Shown piece by piece: positions 7,640 to 16,128 of a stretch of DNA of 38,628 nt; positions within the stretch are counted from its first letter, which is position 1, and each line of letters starts with the position of its first letter. Under the pieces are notes generated by a model that worked only from the letters and a program-made list of their open reading frames with translations, was not told where the DNA came from and did not search any database. This DNA comes from a virus. The stretch spans positions 1 to 38,628 of the IMG/VR virus record IMGVR_UViG_3300049729_000081; one strand, given 5' to 3'. Position numbers and translations under genes: made by a program.

Positions 7640-10600
7640 GAGTCACCTACCTTTGCTTCAATTTCGGCGCCGATTGGGTCGAATTTGACGGGGTCGTTAC
7701 ATGTGACGCGGAATACCCGATCTCGGGACATTCCGAGCCGGCGCCAGATAGCCCGTGCCCCGCGTGCGCCGATGGCCCCTAGTGAGACCTGGCGCTCCGG
7801 GCAGAACGTGTGACCCCCATCATCCGAATAGCTCAGGCCCACCTGGGGGTTAGTCCCGATGGTCTGGTAGATCGGGGTTGCCTCGTTGTATGAGAACGAG
7901 GCCGCGAATTCGGTCGGCCCGAGGCTTGGCTCATTGACTGTAATAGTCGCGGAGATGGTTGCGGCAGGAATCGAAACCGTGGGAATGGACAAATCCTTGA
8001 GCGTGCCCTTGACGGTCCCCGATACAGCCCCGAAAGGAGCCACGTTGAACGATACGGAACCCGACTGGGGGAAGAATGTACAGAAGTCCTGGACCGTTGC
8101 GCTCGAAGTGGTCAGATATTGGCTCGGAAGGGTCGTTCCAGTCGCAACAGATTCTATCTGTGCGCCCCACACCCCAATTGAGGATTTTCCATCTCCAGGA
8201 GAGTCATAGTCCCCTGCTACGGTATACTTTTTAATGCTCAACGAGGCGGTCCCGGTATCCAATGACCCATTTGGTTTTACCCCACCACCTTCCAGGACGA
8301 GCAAAGAGCATCTATAGACTCCATTCCCCACATTTTCAATATGGCCAATTCCGGTTATGTCTGTCCCCGCAACTAGGTCAAAAACATTAAAGGCATTTTG
8401 GGACGGTGTCCCAATCCCTAATTGGAGGTAGCGACCAGTAGCCCCGGCCCTCCCATAGCAGGAAAATCGAGTATACTGGGGGTAGGTAATTGGGTAAGTC
8501 GTTGAAACCTTGTGGAGCCCAACCGTCGAATCTTCCGTTAGCATCGTCCCCTGATACGATCCGTCTGGGGTTGCGACGGTGTTTGGGCCATTGGTGAGGG
8601 ATTCATTCAAGCAAACAATGTCGTATAGTGACATAGTCGTGGCTGTCGTCACTGAATTCAGAGTTATAGTGACATAAAGCGTGGTAAGATCCTGGATGTT
8701 CATATATATACTGTCGAAAGTCCCAGACGCTAGGAGCCCGATATTGGCCAGTGTTTGGTAACCGTTCCCATCCCAGGCGGCGGATAGCGTTGCGCCCGCC
8801 GAATAGCCCCATGAGGCGGCGAATAGGCCCGACACATTCAGAGTCCCGGTGAAACTCCCGCCGCCGAACCCTGAATAGGTGATCGATCCAGAAGTGAGCG
8901 TCCCGCTTCCCGTGATCGATGCAGTCGCCGCGCTTCCGCTGGTGGATACCGTCAGCCCGGTAGCGGAATAGGCATTCGCCGGGTTCGTTACCGTTAAATT
9001 GCTGGTCGTGCTGGTCGTCGGCCGAGAGGCGGTGGTGGCAGCAGTGTAGGTAACGTCCTGCCACCCGCCGCCCACAGCGTTAGCGCCTACGGATGACCAG
9101 ATCCCGGCATAGTTGAAATCATATGAGGACTGACAAAGGTTTTCATAGAAGGCGGGGAAGATGGCTGGACTAAACGTCCCTCTCCAGTCGGTGACCGAGA
9201 TAGAGAAGGACGAAACGGATTCGGAATAGAAGTTTGGGATTGGGAAAGTCGTCTGGGTCCCATTCCCAGTCCCGAAATTGGTGTATGTTTGGGTCAGGGC
9301 GCCAGGGGTAACGGTCACAGTCCCGTCCGCTGTGTTCGTGGTGTAGACACCCGACCACTGGCCCGTTGAGGTCAGGGTCACGGCACCCGTGGGGAGCGCG
9401 GGGAGCCCATCATTGCCGATCAGAGTGTAAATGGGGCCATTGCCCTGGACGAGCACCCCAGAGGCCGTCTGCGCGGTGCTGGCGGTGGGGGAATAGCCGA
9501 CCAAGACAGAGGTCCCGGTGCCATCAAGGCCAACGCCAGCCTCAATATCCAACTGGAATGACCCGTAATAGACGCGCTTCAGGCTTCCGCTCATGTGCGG
9601 GGAAGTGCGGATACGCCGGATCGGTTGGCCGTTCAGAGTGTAGACCGAATTATCCAGGGAATACAGGTTCCCCGACTGGTAGTCTCCGCACAGGTGGATG
9701 GTCCCGGTGCCCGCGATGAACACATTGCAGTGGACTTCGACCAGATCGCGGCTCCATGTGCCATTGCCGAAATACTGGCGCTCGCTCCACATCTGGGAAA
9801 TCACGTCGTAGCACCAGGTGGAAGCGGAGCCCGGGACGTTTAAGCAATAGAAGGAGTGGCCGCCGTCCTGGTAGGTCCATGCGGTCGCCCCGCTGATGTC
9901 CCCCACTGACTGGAGCCAGTCTTCCACTGCATGATTCGAGATACGCACGCCACGGTAGCCAAACGCCATGGCGACCTGGGCATACCCACGGTCATCATTC
10001 GTGGTCCAAATCAACTGGCCGGCGACCTGGGCGATGCTAGCCGGCGCAAAGCAACCACCTTCCGCGAGTGCCCCAGGGATCTGCTGGAACACGTTAGAAC
10101 CGCTGGACCCGCCAGTGTTCTGCCAAACGCTCAAGGTCCGCTGGCTGAAGATCCAGACGATATCATGGTCAGATATCACCCGGGAAATCGAATCCGAGCC
10201 GAGATTGACGTTGATTACGTTCGCAGCGTTGATATTGAGCGGATCCGAGGCGTAGTATGCGGAAATTGTTCCCGGCTTGGCGAACAGGAAGAAGCCGTCC
10301 TGGAAGGTTACGAAGGCAGACCCGGCATAGCCCGAGCTGGTGTAGAAGGTGGCGGTCCCGGTCCCGAGGCCAACGCCAGTCGCCACGAATTCAGTCCCGA
10401 TGTTGTTGTTTGCAGCCCCGCAGGCCGTGAAATCGGTCGTGCCGATGGTCAGGATGGTATAGAGACTCCCGACAACAAGGGAACCGGCCGCAACCGTCAG
10501 CGACGAGGGCCCCATCTGGTAGACGTTGGTCGTGCCTTCCTCGAACACCAGCCCGGTGTCCGAGCCGTCCACCACCACCACTTGATTGATGAGGCCGGTA

Positions 10601-10959
10601 TTCGCAATGCCGTTGTAGTAGTTCGGGACGCCATCCTTGATCGACACCGGGCCGGTGGTGGTCTGCAAGATCCCGATGAGGGTATGCGACCACACGCCGG
10701 CTGAAACGGTGAGGTTGTAGAGCCCGTTGCCGGCAACGGCATAAATGAAGCCGTTTGCCGTGAAGTAGACAGCGCGGATCGGGGTTTTGGGCAGCGTATG
10801 CAGGAGGACTTGGCCCGGCACGGAGCAGAGCATGGCCACTTCTTGCTCTTTCCCGGTGCCAAGCTCGTCCTTTTCGGGGAAAAGGTTCACCGTGCGCTGT
10901 GACTCATAGTTGAGGGTCCGCAGCGTGTACGAGGGCCCAATCATCCCTTTCAGCTTCAA
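7636..10959 (-). CDS. Packaged-DNA stabilisation protein, P22 gp10-like, with a large insertion
   Basis: A 1107-residue protein. Residues 1 to about 510 match the P22 gp10 tail-hub family (PF11134): an N-terminus with NLFPEK, repeated beta-propeller-like strands, and FRT/ISNHAVEDWL and WSERQYFG motifs. The last ~80 residues are the family's usual end: SYSDDGGHTF, RAIWRRLGMSRDRVFRV and a DPVKF stretch. Between them (about 560-980) sits a long Ser/Thr/Gly-rich insertion ending in a jelly-roll-like module (SCYGRAGATGRYLQLGIG, GVWGAQIES) usually seen on phage fibres and capsid decorations. P22 gp10 is 472 residues. It closes the portal vertex after packaging. The ATG at 10959 begins MKLKGMIGPSY. 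Confidence 0.85.
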   Translation of the reverse strand: MKLKGMIGPSYTLRTLNYESQRTVNLFPEKDELGTGKEQEVAMLCSVPGQVLLHTLPKTPIRAVYFTANGFIYAVAGNGLYNLTVSAGVWSHTLIGILQTTTGPVSIKDGVPNYYNGIANTGLINQVVVVDGSDTGLVFEEGTTNVYQMGPSSLTVAAGSLVVGSLYTILTIGTTDFTACGAANNNIGTEFVATGVGLGTGTATFYTSSGYAGSAFVTFQDGFFLFAKPGTISAYYASDPLNINAANVINVNLGSDSISRVISDHDIVWIFSQRTLSVWQNTGGSSGSNVFQQIPGALAEGGCFAPASIAQVAGQLIWTTNDDRGYAQVAMAFGYRGVRISNHAVEDWLQSVGDISGATAWTYQDGGHSFYCLNVPGSASTWCYDVISQMWSERQYFGNGTWSRDLVEVHCNVFIAGTGTIHLCGDYQSGNLYSLDNSVYTLNGQPIRRIRTSPHMSGSLKRVYYGSFQLDIEAGVGLDGTGTSVLVGYSPTASTAQTASGVLVQGNGPIYTLIGNDGLPALPTGAVTLTSTGQWSGVYTTNTADGTVTVTPGALTQTYTNFGTGNGTQTTFPIPNFYSESVSSFSISVTDWRGTFSPAIFPAFYENLCQSSYDFNYAGIWSSVGANAVGGGWQDVTYTAATTASRPTTSTTSNLTVTNPANAYSATGLTVSTSGSAATASITGSGTLTSGSITYSGFGGGSFTGTLNVSGLFAASWGYSAGATLSAAWDGNGYQTLANIGLLASGTFDSIYMNIQDLTTLYVTITLNSVTTATTMSLYDIVCLNESLTNGPNTVATPDGSYQGTMLTEDSTVGLHKVSTTYPITYPQYTRFSCYGRAGATGRYLQLGIGTPSQNAFNVFDLVAGTDITGIGHIENVGNGVYRCSLLVLEGGGVKPNGSLDTGTASLSIKKYTVAGDYDSPGDGKSSIGVWGAQIESVATGTTLPSQYLTTSSATVQDFCTFFPQSGSVSFNVAPFGAVSGTVKGTLKDLSIPTVSIPAATISATITVNEPSLGPTEFAASFSYNEATPIYQTIGTNPQVGLSYSDDGGHTFCPERQVSLGAIGARGARAIWRRLGMSRDRVFRVTCNDPVKFDPIGAEIEAKVGDS

Positions 10960-10970
10960 GTTGTTTCCCC

Positions 10971-11141
10971 TTAATACTTATGGATTCCCTTGACGTTAGC
11001 CTTGCGCATAATCGCGGCATCGGCTTTCAGGTCGGCCTTGGAGCCTTCCTTAACGCCCTTGGCTTTGTCCGCCTTGTCATCGGCGCGCTTCACGGATTCG
11101 GGAGCGCCTTTGGGAATACCGATCTCTTTCTCTTTCTTCAT
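10971..11141 (-). CDS. Lys-rich small protein
   Basis: A 56-residue highly charged protein (MKKEKEIGIPKGAPESVKR...), rich in Lys, Asp and Ala, and probably disordered or a single helix. AGGTGG precedes the ATG. It lies between the gp4-like and gp10-like genes next to the DUF6496-like protein and shares its basic character and KY C-terminus. Possibly a virion-internal DNA-binding peptide; not recognised. Confidence 0.65.
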   Translation of the reverse strand: MKKEKEIGIPKGAPESVKRADDKADKAKGVKEGSKADLKADAAIMRKANVKGIHKY

Positions 11142-11149
11142 TTCACCAC

Positions 11150-11293
11150 CTAGTATTTGCGGATCTTGCCCTTAGCTCGATCCTGGGTTGAAAGTGCGAT
11201 TGCCACGGCCTGCTTCTGCGGCCGTCCTGCTTTGACCTCAGTTTTGATGTTCTTCGACACGGCAGCTTTCGATGGAGACTTAATGAGTGGCAT
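11150..11293 (-). CDS. DUF6496-like small basic phage protein
   Basis: A 47-residue protein beginning MPLIKSPSKAAVSKNIKTE, followed by KAGRPQKQAVAIALS. This KSPSK...SKNIKTE...GxPQKQAxAIAL pattern is a very widespread small phage protein (DUF6496 as I recall) of unknown function, commonly located among head-tail genes. A strong AGGAG site lies upstream of the ATG at 11293. Confidence 0.8.
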   Translation of the reverse strand: MPLIKSPSKAAVSKNIKTEVKAGRPQKQAVAIALSTQDRAKGKIRKY

Positions 11294-11301
11294 GTCCTCT
11301 C

Positions 11302-12249
11302 CTAGATGGAAGTCCTGCCGTGGGAAATAAGCTCGATGTTGTCCCCGCGCCCGCTAAACAGCGATCCGTATTTGATGCTGGGGATTTCGTTGTTGATATT
11401 GTTGATGGCCTTGCGTGCAGCCTGGGCGGAACGGAGCAGATCAGGCGAAACGGACGCGCCGGGGAACCGCAGGGCCAGTTCAAGCGCAAGACACTTCTTC
11501 AGCGCGTCGTTGTATCCCATGGGTACTTCGACGTTGTTGGTGAGCCCCGACAGCGCCCCTAGTTGATCCCAGGCATACAGGATGGCGTTACACGCGCTGG
11601 CCGGGATTGGCCAGAAGTTCAGCGTCATGTAGGGAAAGCCAAGATCGTTGTAGCACTGGAGCGGATAGGTCGATTGCGTCCATTTGACCGGGATCCCTTG
11701 CCAGTCCTCAAGCGGGATGAACCGCATGGGGAGTTCCACCGGCTGAGAGGTTGCCGAGGGATACTGGACCGAAATGCGCTCGATCTTGGAGGGCCGCAGG
11801 ATGTTCCAGTTGTAATTGGGGATGCTGGGCGAACCGCCCGCCAGGCACAGGCCCATATATTCCTGAGCGATGGCCCCGCAGTTGGCACTGAGGACGTAGG
11901 ACGTGCCGGACCCGCTTATGATGGTCACGTTGGGCGGGATGCCTTCGCCAAGGATGGCGGTCCCGGGCGCGATGGTCTGCGCCACAGCCAGGGTTAGGGC
12001 GGTCCCTGAAATGGAGGCTAGAAACTGATTGGTCGCACCCACGGTGTATTGTTGGGTCCCCGGCACAAACGGAACGGTATAGGCCGTCACGGCGTAAACC
12101 ATGAGATTCAGGTTGTTCCAGCTATCGATCATGTCATTCAGAACAGCCAGCCCGGTCTGATACTCGTTTGCCGTCAGCGGAGACGTGCCGTCAAAGACGC
12201 CGATCATGCCATAGGCATCCTCGATGATCTTCTGGGCGGTGATGATCAT
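11302..12249 (-). CDS. Head-to-tail adaptor, P22 gp4-like
   Basis: A 315-residue protein. The N-terminal helices (TAQKIIEDAYGMIGV, LAVLNDMIDSWN) and the late segment PMGYNDALKKCLALELALRF are typical of the P22 gp4 tail accessory factor (PF11650), the first ring to bind the portal after packaging. P22 gp4 is 166 residues; this one carries an extra beta-rich stretch at about residues 75-130 (TIAPGTAILGEGIPPNVTI), an insertion common in larger relatives. The ATG overlaps the stop of the 89-residue protein as ATGA. Confidence 0.8.
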   Translation of the reverse strand: MIITAQKIIEDAYGMIGVFDGTSPLTANEYQTGLAVLNDMIDSWNNLNLMVYAVTAYTVPFVPGTQQYTVGATNQFLASISGTALTLAVAQTIAPGTAILGEGIPPNVTIISGSGTSYVLSANCGAIAQEYMGLCLAGGSPSIPNYNWNILRPSKIERISVQYPSATSQPVELPMRFIPLEDWQGIPVKWTQSTYPLQCYNDLGFPYMTLNFWPIPASACNAILYAWDQLGALSGLTNNVEVPMGYNDALKKCLALELALRFPGASVSPDLLRSAQAARKAINNINNEIPSIKYGSLFSGRGDNIELISHGRTSI

Positions 12250-12515
12250 TCATGCACCTGCTTGGGCCGGCCCGGACCACGCTTGGCCTGCAATTGCTCA
12301 ATCAGGATGTCCTTCTCCACCACCTGGAGTTTCAGCGCGACGATCTCTTGCCGCAGCTTCCGGCAGGAGGGGCACTTCTCTTTCACGATGGCCCTGGGTC
12401 CGGTGAACGGCTCGGTTTCCCACTCGTCCTTATCCACAAGCGAGTCCAGAAACTCTTGCGAGGGGCAGATAAACGAGTTACCTCCCGGGTGATGCAACCA
12501 GCGCGGAAAATCCAT
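12246..12515 (-). CDS. Small CxxC protein with coiled coil
   Basis: An 89-residue protein. The N-terminus (MDFPRWLHHPGGNSFICPSQEF) resembles small head-module proteins that carry a W-H-P motif. A CPSCRKL motif near residue 48 is followed by a roughly 25-residue coiled coil (EIVALKLQVVEKDILIEQL) and a basic end. It is the first gene behind late promoter C. Function unknown. Confidence 0.65.
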   Translation of the reverse strand: MDFPRWLHHPGGNSFICPSQEFLDSLVDKDEWETEPFTGPRAIVKEKCPSCRKLRQEIVALKLQVVEKDILIEQLQAKRGPGRPKQVHE

Positions 12516-12529
12516 CGTATACCTCTAGT

Positions 12530-12539
12530 TATATTATAG
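12530..12539 (-). promoter_or_regulatory. Late promoter C (CTATAATATA)
   Basis: The minus strand reads AACCTATAATATAACTAGAGG, ending 14 bases before the ATG at 12515. The position 17 bases upstream is CATACT, not a -35 box. It drives the gp4/gp10 tail-adaptor group and lies directly after the hairpin at 12543-12573. Confidence 0.6.
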
Positions 12540-12542
12540 GTT

Positions 12543-12573
12543 CGGGCCGCCCGATAGTATGCTGGGCGGCCCG
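12543..12573 (-). terminator. Perfect 10-bp GC-rich hairpin between head and tail units
   Basis: CGGGCCGCCC (12543-12552) pairs perfectly with 12564-12573 around an 11-base loop. It follows the decoration-type gene and precedes late promoter C on the minus strand. No T run follows in either direction, so it may attenuate transcription or protect the 3' end of the coat mRNA rather than act as a full intrinsic terminator. Confidence 0.55.
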
Positions 12574-12593
12574 TGGTGGTTTAGTGCTGTGGA

Positions 12594-13940
12594 CTAGGCG
12601 CCAGCGATGAAGCCGGTGGCGACCAGGGCGGTGCGGATGGCGGTAACGAGGTTCGCCATGCCGACGACGAGCTGAGAACCGAACTGCTTGATCCAGGTCC
12701 CGGCGGTCAGCGCCAGATTCGGAGAGTAGACGATGCTGTAGACCTCAGTGGGCGGCACGATGGCGGCGGCGTTGATGTTCATGAAGTTGATCGCCAGGGT
12801 GTTGGTCGCGCTCACACGGACGCCGGCGATGACGATGCCAGGGGTCAGGGTGGGCTTGTTGATACCAACGAAGGTGCCCGCGATCAGGTTGGGCACGGTG
12901 AAGGTCTGCTCGGCCGAGGTATTCGCAGCGACCGAAATCGGCGCGATGCTGGCGGTCTGAACGGTCGCGGCGGGGAGCTGGTTGTGCCGGATGATCTCGA
13001 ACTGCATCATCTCAGCGGTGGGGGTGACACTGCCGGCCGTGGGATTGACGTAGGTCACGGCGATGTTGCCGGCGCTGGAAACCCGGCTGGAGCAGACGCC
13101 CACGCCAGCGTTCAGGGTGGGTTTGGAGCTTCCCACGATGATGTCATCAGCCAGCACCTGGGTAGCGGTGAGAGTGTTTTCCTGGGTGGTGATGGTGCTG
13201 ACCGCAGTAGCGACGGCCGGGACGCCGATCTCCAGGACCGGGCCGACAACGCCCAGGCCATTGGTAGCGAAGAACTGGTAGACCTCACCAGCGGTCGGGG
13301 TGATCGGGGCGGCGGTGAAGTTGACGAAGCTGATCGCCACCTGGTTGTTGCCCACGACGCGGGCATTATGGATGCCGAGGCCAACCTGCGTAGTGGGTTT
13401 ATTGACGAAGACCACCTGGCCGGGGAAGACGCCGGTAACGGTGAAGATCTGCTCGGCAGTAGTGGCAGCGGCAACAGCCGCAGGGGTCAGGGTGGCGGTG
13501 AGCTGAAGGGCCGCCGAGACGGTCACGAACTGGCACACTTCCGAGGCCGGCACGATGGCCGAACCGGTGTTGTTGCCGTAGCCCATCTGGATGGTATTGG
13601 CGGCGGAAACGCGACCGGACAGGACCGCAAGGCCAGCCTGACCAGTCAACTTGTTGTGGGGAATCAGCATGTCGGTAGCCAGGGCGCCCGTCAGGGTGAG
13701 CTGACGTTCACCCGTGGTATTGGCCGTGACGGTGGTCACGGTGCCTTCGGTCAGGCTATAGGCGGTGCCGTTGCCGACTGCACCGTTGATGGGGAACTGG
13801 GCCTGATTGGGGCCGGAGGTCTGCGGCGCACCGAAAGCCCCGTAGAACCCCACATAATCGGCCGGGCCGAAGCCGATGGTCGGATTGGGGGCAACGGTGG
13901 TGTCCAGAGGGTCATTCGTCTGGTAAGGGGTCGAAACCAT
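12594..13940 (-). CDS. Four-repeat beta-rich capsid decoration / minor head protein
   Basis: A 448-residue protein directly downstream of coat. After about 60 N-terminal residues come four tandem repeats of ~85-90 residues, each with an (E/Q)xFTV strand, a short V.INKPT-like turn, a G-V/I...ARV strand, an N-x-A-I-x-FVN strand and a P(T/A)xEVYQF strand. Each repeat is probably an Ig-like beta-sandwich. The C-terminus ends in a 30-residue helix. A highly expressed protein next to the coat gene with repeated beta domains fits a capsid decoration or head-spike role. P22 itself has no counterpart here. Assigned by context; not identified by name. Confidence 0.55.
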   Translation of the reverse strand: MVSTPYQTNDPLDTTVAPNPTIGFGPADYVGFYGAFGAPQTSGPNQAQFPINGAVGNGTAYSLTEGTVTTVTANTTGERQLTLTGALATDMLIPHNKLTGQAGLAVLSGRVSAANTIQMGYGNNTGSAIVPASEVCQFVTVSAALQLTATLTPAAVAAATTAEQIFTVTGVFPGQVVFVNKPTTQVGLGIHNARVVGNNQVAISFVNFTAAPITPTAGEVYQFFATNGLGVVGPVLEIGVPAVATAVSTITTQENTLTATQVLADDIIVGSSKPTLNAGVGVCSSRVSSAGNIAVTYVNPTAGSVTPTAEMMQFEIIRHNQLPAATVQTASIAPISVAANTSAEQTFTVPNLIAGTFVGINKPTLTPGIVIAGVRVSATNTLAINFMNINAAAIVPPTEVYSIVYSPNLALTAGTWIKQFGSQLVVGMANLVTAIRTALVATGFIAGA

Positions 13941-13965
13941 TTTCTGTGTCTCCTATGGGGTTGGT

Positions 13966-15240
13966 TTACTGAACAACGACAGTGGCAAAGCCCTGGCGCA
14001 GGGTGTTGGCGCCCCACAGGACATCGAGGCGGAAAAGGATCTTGTCATTCACACCGTCATACCAGAACAGCGAGCGGCAGCGCAGGCCGGACATATCATC
14101 CTTCATGCGGCTGGAGCTGATCGCGGCGCCGGCACCACCCATGCCCGAGGTGTCCTTCAGATCGGCGAGGCCGAGGGCGAAGGCATCTTCGTGGAAAACG
14201 AGGGACTGCTTGACGATCTGGCCAGTGCCAGTAGCCAGGGCCAGGGCAGGGGTCACACCCCAGGGATAGAGCGCAGCGCCAGCCACAGGCAGCGCGTTGA
14301 CGTTCTGGAGAGGACCGGTGAGGCGCAGTGCAGGGGAGAAGGTCAGCAAGCTGCCAACCTGGGATTCCACCACGAAGTGTTTGAGTTCAGCCTGCACACC
14401 CTTGCCGCTGGGGTTGACGGCATTGACGCCCGCGATGGTGAAATGTTCGCCCGGGTTGAACGCGCCGGTCATGCCAGACAGCACGATGGAGTTGCCGCCG
14501 TCCGAGGCGCCCGAAGCATACAGGATGGTGCCGGACCAGGTGCCGAGGGTAAGGGAGGGGGCGTTGGCGGTGCTGTAGAAGTCCACGCCACCAGCGTTGC
14601 CCATGGAGCCGTTGCGGTACTGTTCGCTGATTTCCTTGGTGGGGAGCAGCAGGCCGGTCAAGCCCTGGAACAGCCCGGCGTTCATGTGGGGGTTGAGCAT
14701 ACCGCTGACCCGCTCATCGGTATGGGCCGCGCTCTGGGTCTGCGCGTAGGCGTAGCCGTCAACGAACGGCTGCAGGGTGGTGACCGGAGTTCCCGGGACA
14801 CCGATCCACTGGTTGAGGCCCTGCCCGGCAAGCGGGTTGGCGAGGGTGATGGCCGCGTTGGGCATCATGGTGCTGATGATCCCGGCGTCGATCTGCTGCC
14901 AGAGGGTGGCCGCGAGAGGATCGCTGACGTTGCGCTGGAACTCGTCCACGTTCAGGGCCAGTTCTTTGCTGGTCAGCTCAATGTCGCACCCACCCTGGGC
15001 CAACTGGAGGGGCACATAGGTGTCGTTGTAGCCGCCAGGATTGGCGGTAGGGCCGGAACGGTAGGCGTAGAAGCCGGGCACGCGGATGTTGAGCGTGTCG
15101 CCGATCCGGAAGCTCTGCGCCCAGTCACCATCCCAACGGCGGGCAACGCGGCTCGCCATCTTCAGGTTGTTGCGCACGCTCCGCAGGGACGTTGCGGTGA
15201 TCATGCTGACGTTGTTAAAGAGATTGCTCGAAGCAACCAT
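13966..15240 (-). CDS. Major capsid protein, P22 coat (gp5)-like
   Basis: A 424-residue protein with the hallmarks of the P22 coat family (PF11651): NVSMITATSLRSVRNNLKMASRV at the N-terminus, RIGDTLNIRVPGFY near residue 45, CDIELTSKELALNVDEFQ near 85, a GEHFTIAGVNAVNP segment near 265 (the inserted-domain region), and a C-terminal LRCRSLFWYDGVN. P22 coat is 430 residues. It forms the T=7-type shell with the scaffold. A strong AAGGAG site precedes the ATG. No late promoter motif lies directly upstream; it is read from promoter D through the scaffold gene. Confidence 0.9.
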   Translation of the reverse strand: MVASSNLFNNVSMITATSLRSVRNNLKMASRVARRWDGDWAQSFRIGDTLNIRVPGFYAYRSGPTANPGGYNDTYVPLQLAQGGCDIELTSKELALNVDEFQRNVSDPLAATLWQQIDAGIISTMMPNAAITLANPLAGQGLNQWIGVPGTPVTTLQPFVDGYAYAQTQSAAHTDERVSGMLNPHMNAGLFQGLTGLLLPTKEISEQYRNGSMGNAGGVDFYSTANAPSLTLGTWSGTILYASGASDGGNSIVLSGMTGAFNPGEHFTIAGVNAVNPSGKGVQAELKHFVVESQVGSLLTFSPALRLTGPLQNVNALPVAGAALYPWGVTPALALATGTGQIVKQSLVFHEDAFALGLADLKDTSGMGGAGAAISSSRMKDDMSGLRCRSLFWYDGVNDKILFRLDVLWGANTLRQGFATVVVQ

Positions 15241-15251
15241 TATTGAACTCC

Positions 15252-16067
15252 TTAGTACTCGGTGAACTCATGGGGAGTGGCCCGCGTCCCAGGAATGGTC
15301 TTGACTGGGGCGATGGGGGCCGGAAGGGTTGGTTTCTTGACTGGCGTTTCGGCCCTGGGGGCCGGGGTGGGAGCAGGAGCGGTCAACTTGGCCTCGATTT
15401 TTCCAATTGCCTTGGCGGTCTGGAGGGGCGAAAGGCGGGCGATGCTGATTGCCTCGTCCTGGTGGGCCAACAGGTAGTGCCAGAGGTCCGCACCGGCTTC
15501 CGAATCCCTGATCAGGCTTACGACCGTGGGATTCGCGGTGGGGGTGCCCTGGGCGTCCAGAGCGTTGGCAGACTCGATCAGTTCAGGCAGTTCAGGGTGA
15601 GCAGCGATGATGGCTTTCTGCTTAGCCTGGAACTCCACAGCCTTGGTCCGCTGGTCTCGCTCCCAGAGTTTCAGATCGACCTTGTAATCGATCGGATCCT
15701 CATAGGCGGCGGGGTCAGGGGGCGCAGTCGAGTCCATGATCTGGGCCTGGGGCTGCGGGACGTTCTGCTTCTGCTGGGAAAGAGCGGCGACTTGGCCCTT
15801 GAGCCGTTCGCGTTCCTTGACGAGATCCGCGATGCGCTTCTCAGCGGCACGGCTCCGTTTGTGTTCATCCGCTTCCGGCGCGGCCTCCCCTTCCGGGGTT
15901 TCGGGAGTCTCGGCAGCGGCGAGCGCGGCATCTTCCGCCACTTCGGGTGCTTCCACTTCCACGGGAACTACTTCGGGTTCAGGGGTTGCTGGAGTCTCTG
16001 AGGTTTCGACTACCGGAGTAGCCGCAGCGGTCAAAAAGGCATTAAAATCTTGCACGTCATCTGGCAT
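15252..16067 (-). CDS. Scaffolding protein
   Basis: A 271-residue acidic protein. It has a Glu/Ala/Pro-rich first 75 residues, a helical central part (HKRSRAAEKRIADLVKERERLK, then LKLWERDQRTKAVEFQAKQKA), and a basic Pro-rich tail. Its composition, its size (P22 gp8 is 303) and its place between portal and coat identify it as the internal scaffold that directs procapsid assembly and leaves before DNA packaging. It lies behind late promoter D with an unusually long 50-base leader that is similar to the leader before TerS. Confidence 0.8.
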   Translation of the reverse strand: MPDDVQDFNAFLTAAATPVVETSETPATPEPEVVPVEVEAPEVAEDAALAAAETPETPEGEAAPEADEHKRSRAAEKRIADLVKERERLKGQVAALSQQKQNVPQPQAQIMDSTAPPDPAAYEDPIDYKVDLKLWERDQRTKAVEFQAKQKAIIAAHPELPELIESANALDAQGTPTANPTVVSLIRDSEAGADLWHYLLAHQDEAISIARLSPLQTAKAIGKIEAKLTAPAPTPAPRAETPVKKPTLPAPIAPVKTIPGTRATPHEFTEY

Positions 16068-16117
16068 GGATCACTCCAAGGTGTATGGGCGGTGTTTAAA
16101 GGGTCACGGTCCCTATA

Positions 16118-16127
16118 TATATTATAG
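16118..16127 (-). promoter_or_regulatory. Late promoter D (CTATAATATA) with extended leader
   Basis: The minus strand reads CTATAATATATATAGGGACC and continues GTGACCC before the scaffold gene, 50 bases to the ATG at 16067. There is no -35-like sequence 17 bases upstream. The extension GGGACCGTGACCC is shared, with one substitution, by promoter F. Confidence 0.6.
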
Positions 16128-16128
16128 T

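Noticed and set aside
16112-16127. T7-type single-subunit polymerase promoter (TATAGGGA at site D)
   Set aside because: Only site D has this ending, the 10-mer core shared by all six sites does not match T7-class promoters, and no phage RNA polymerase gene is present.
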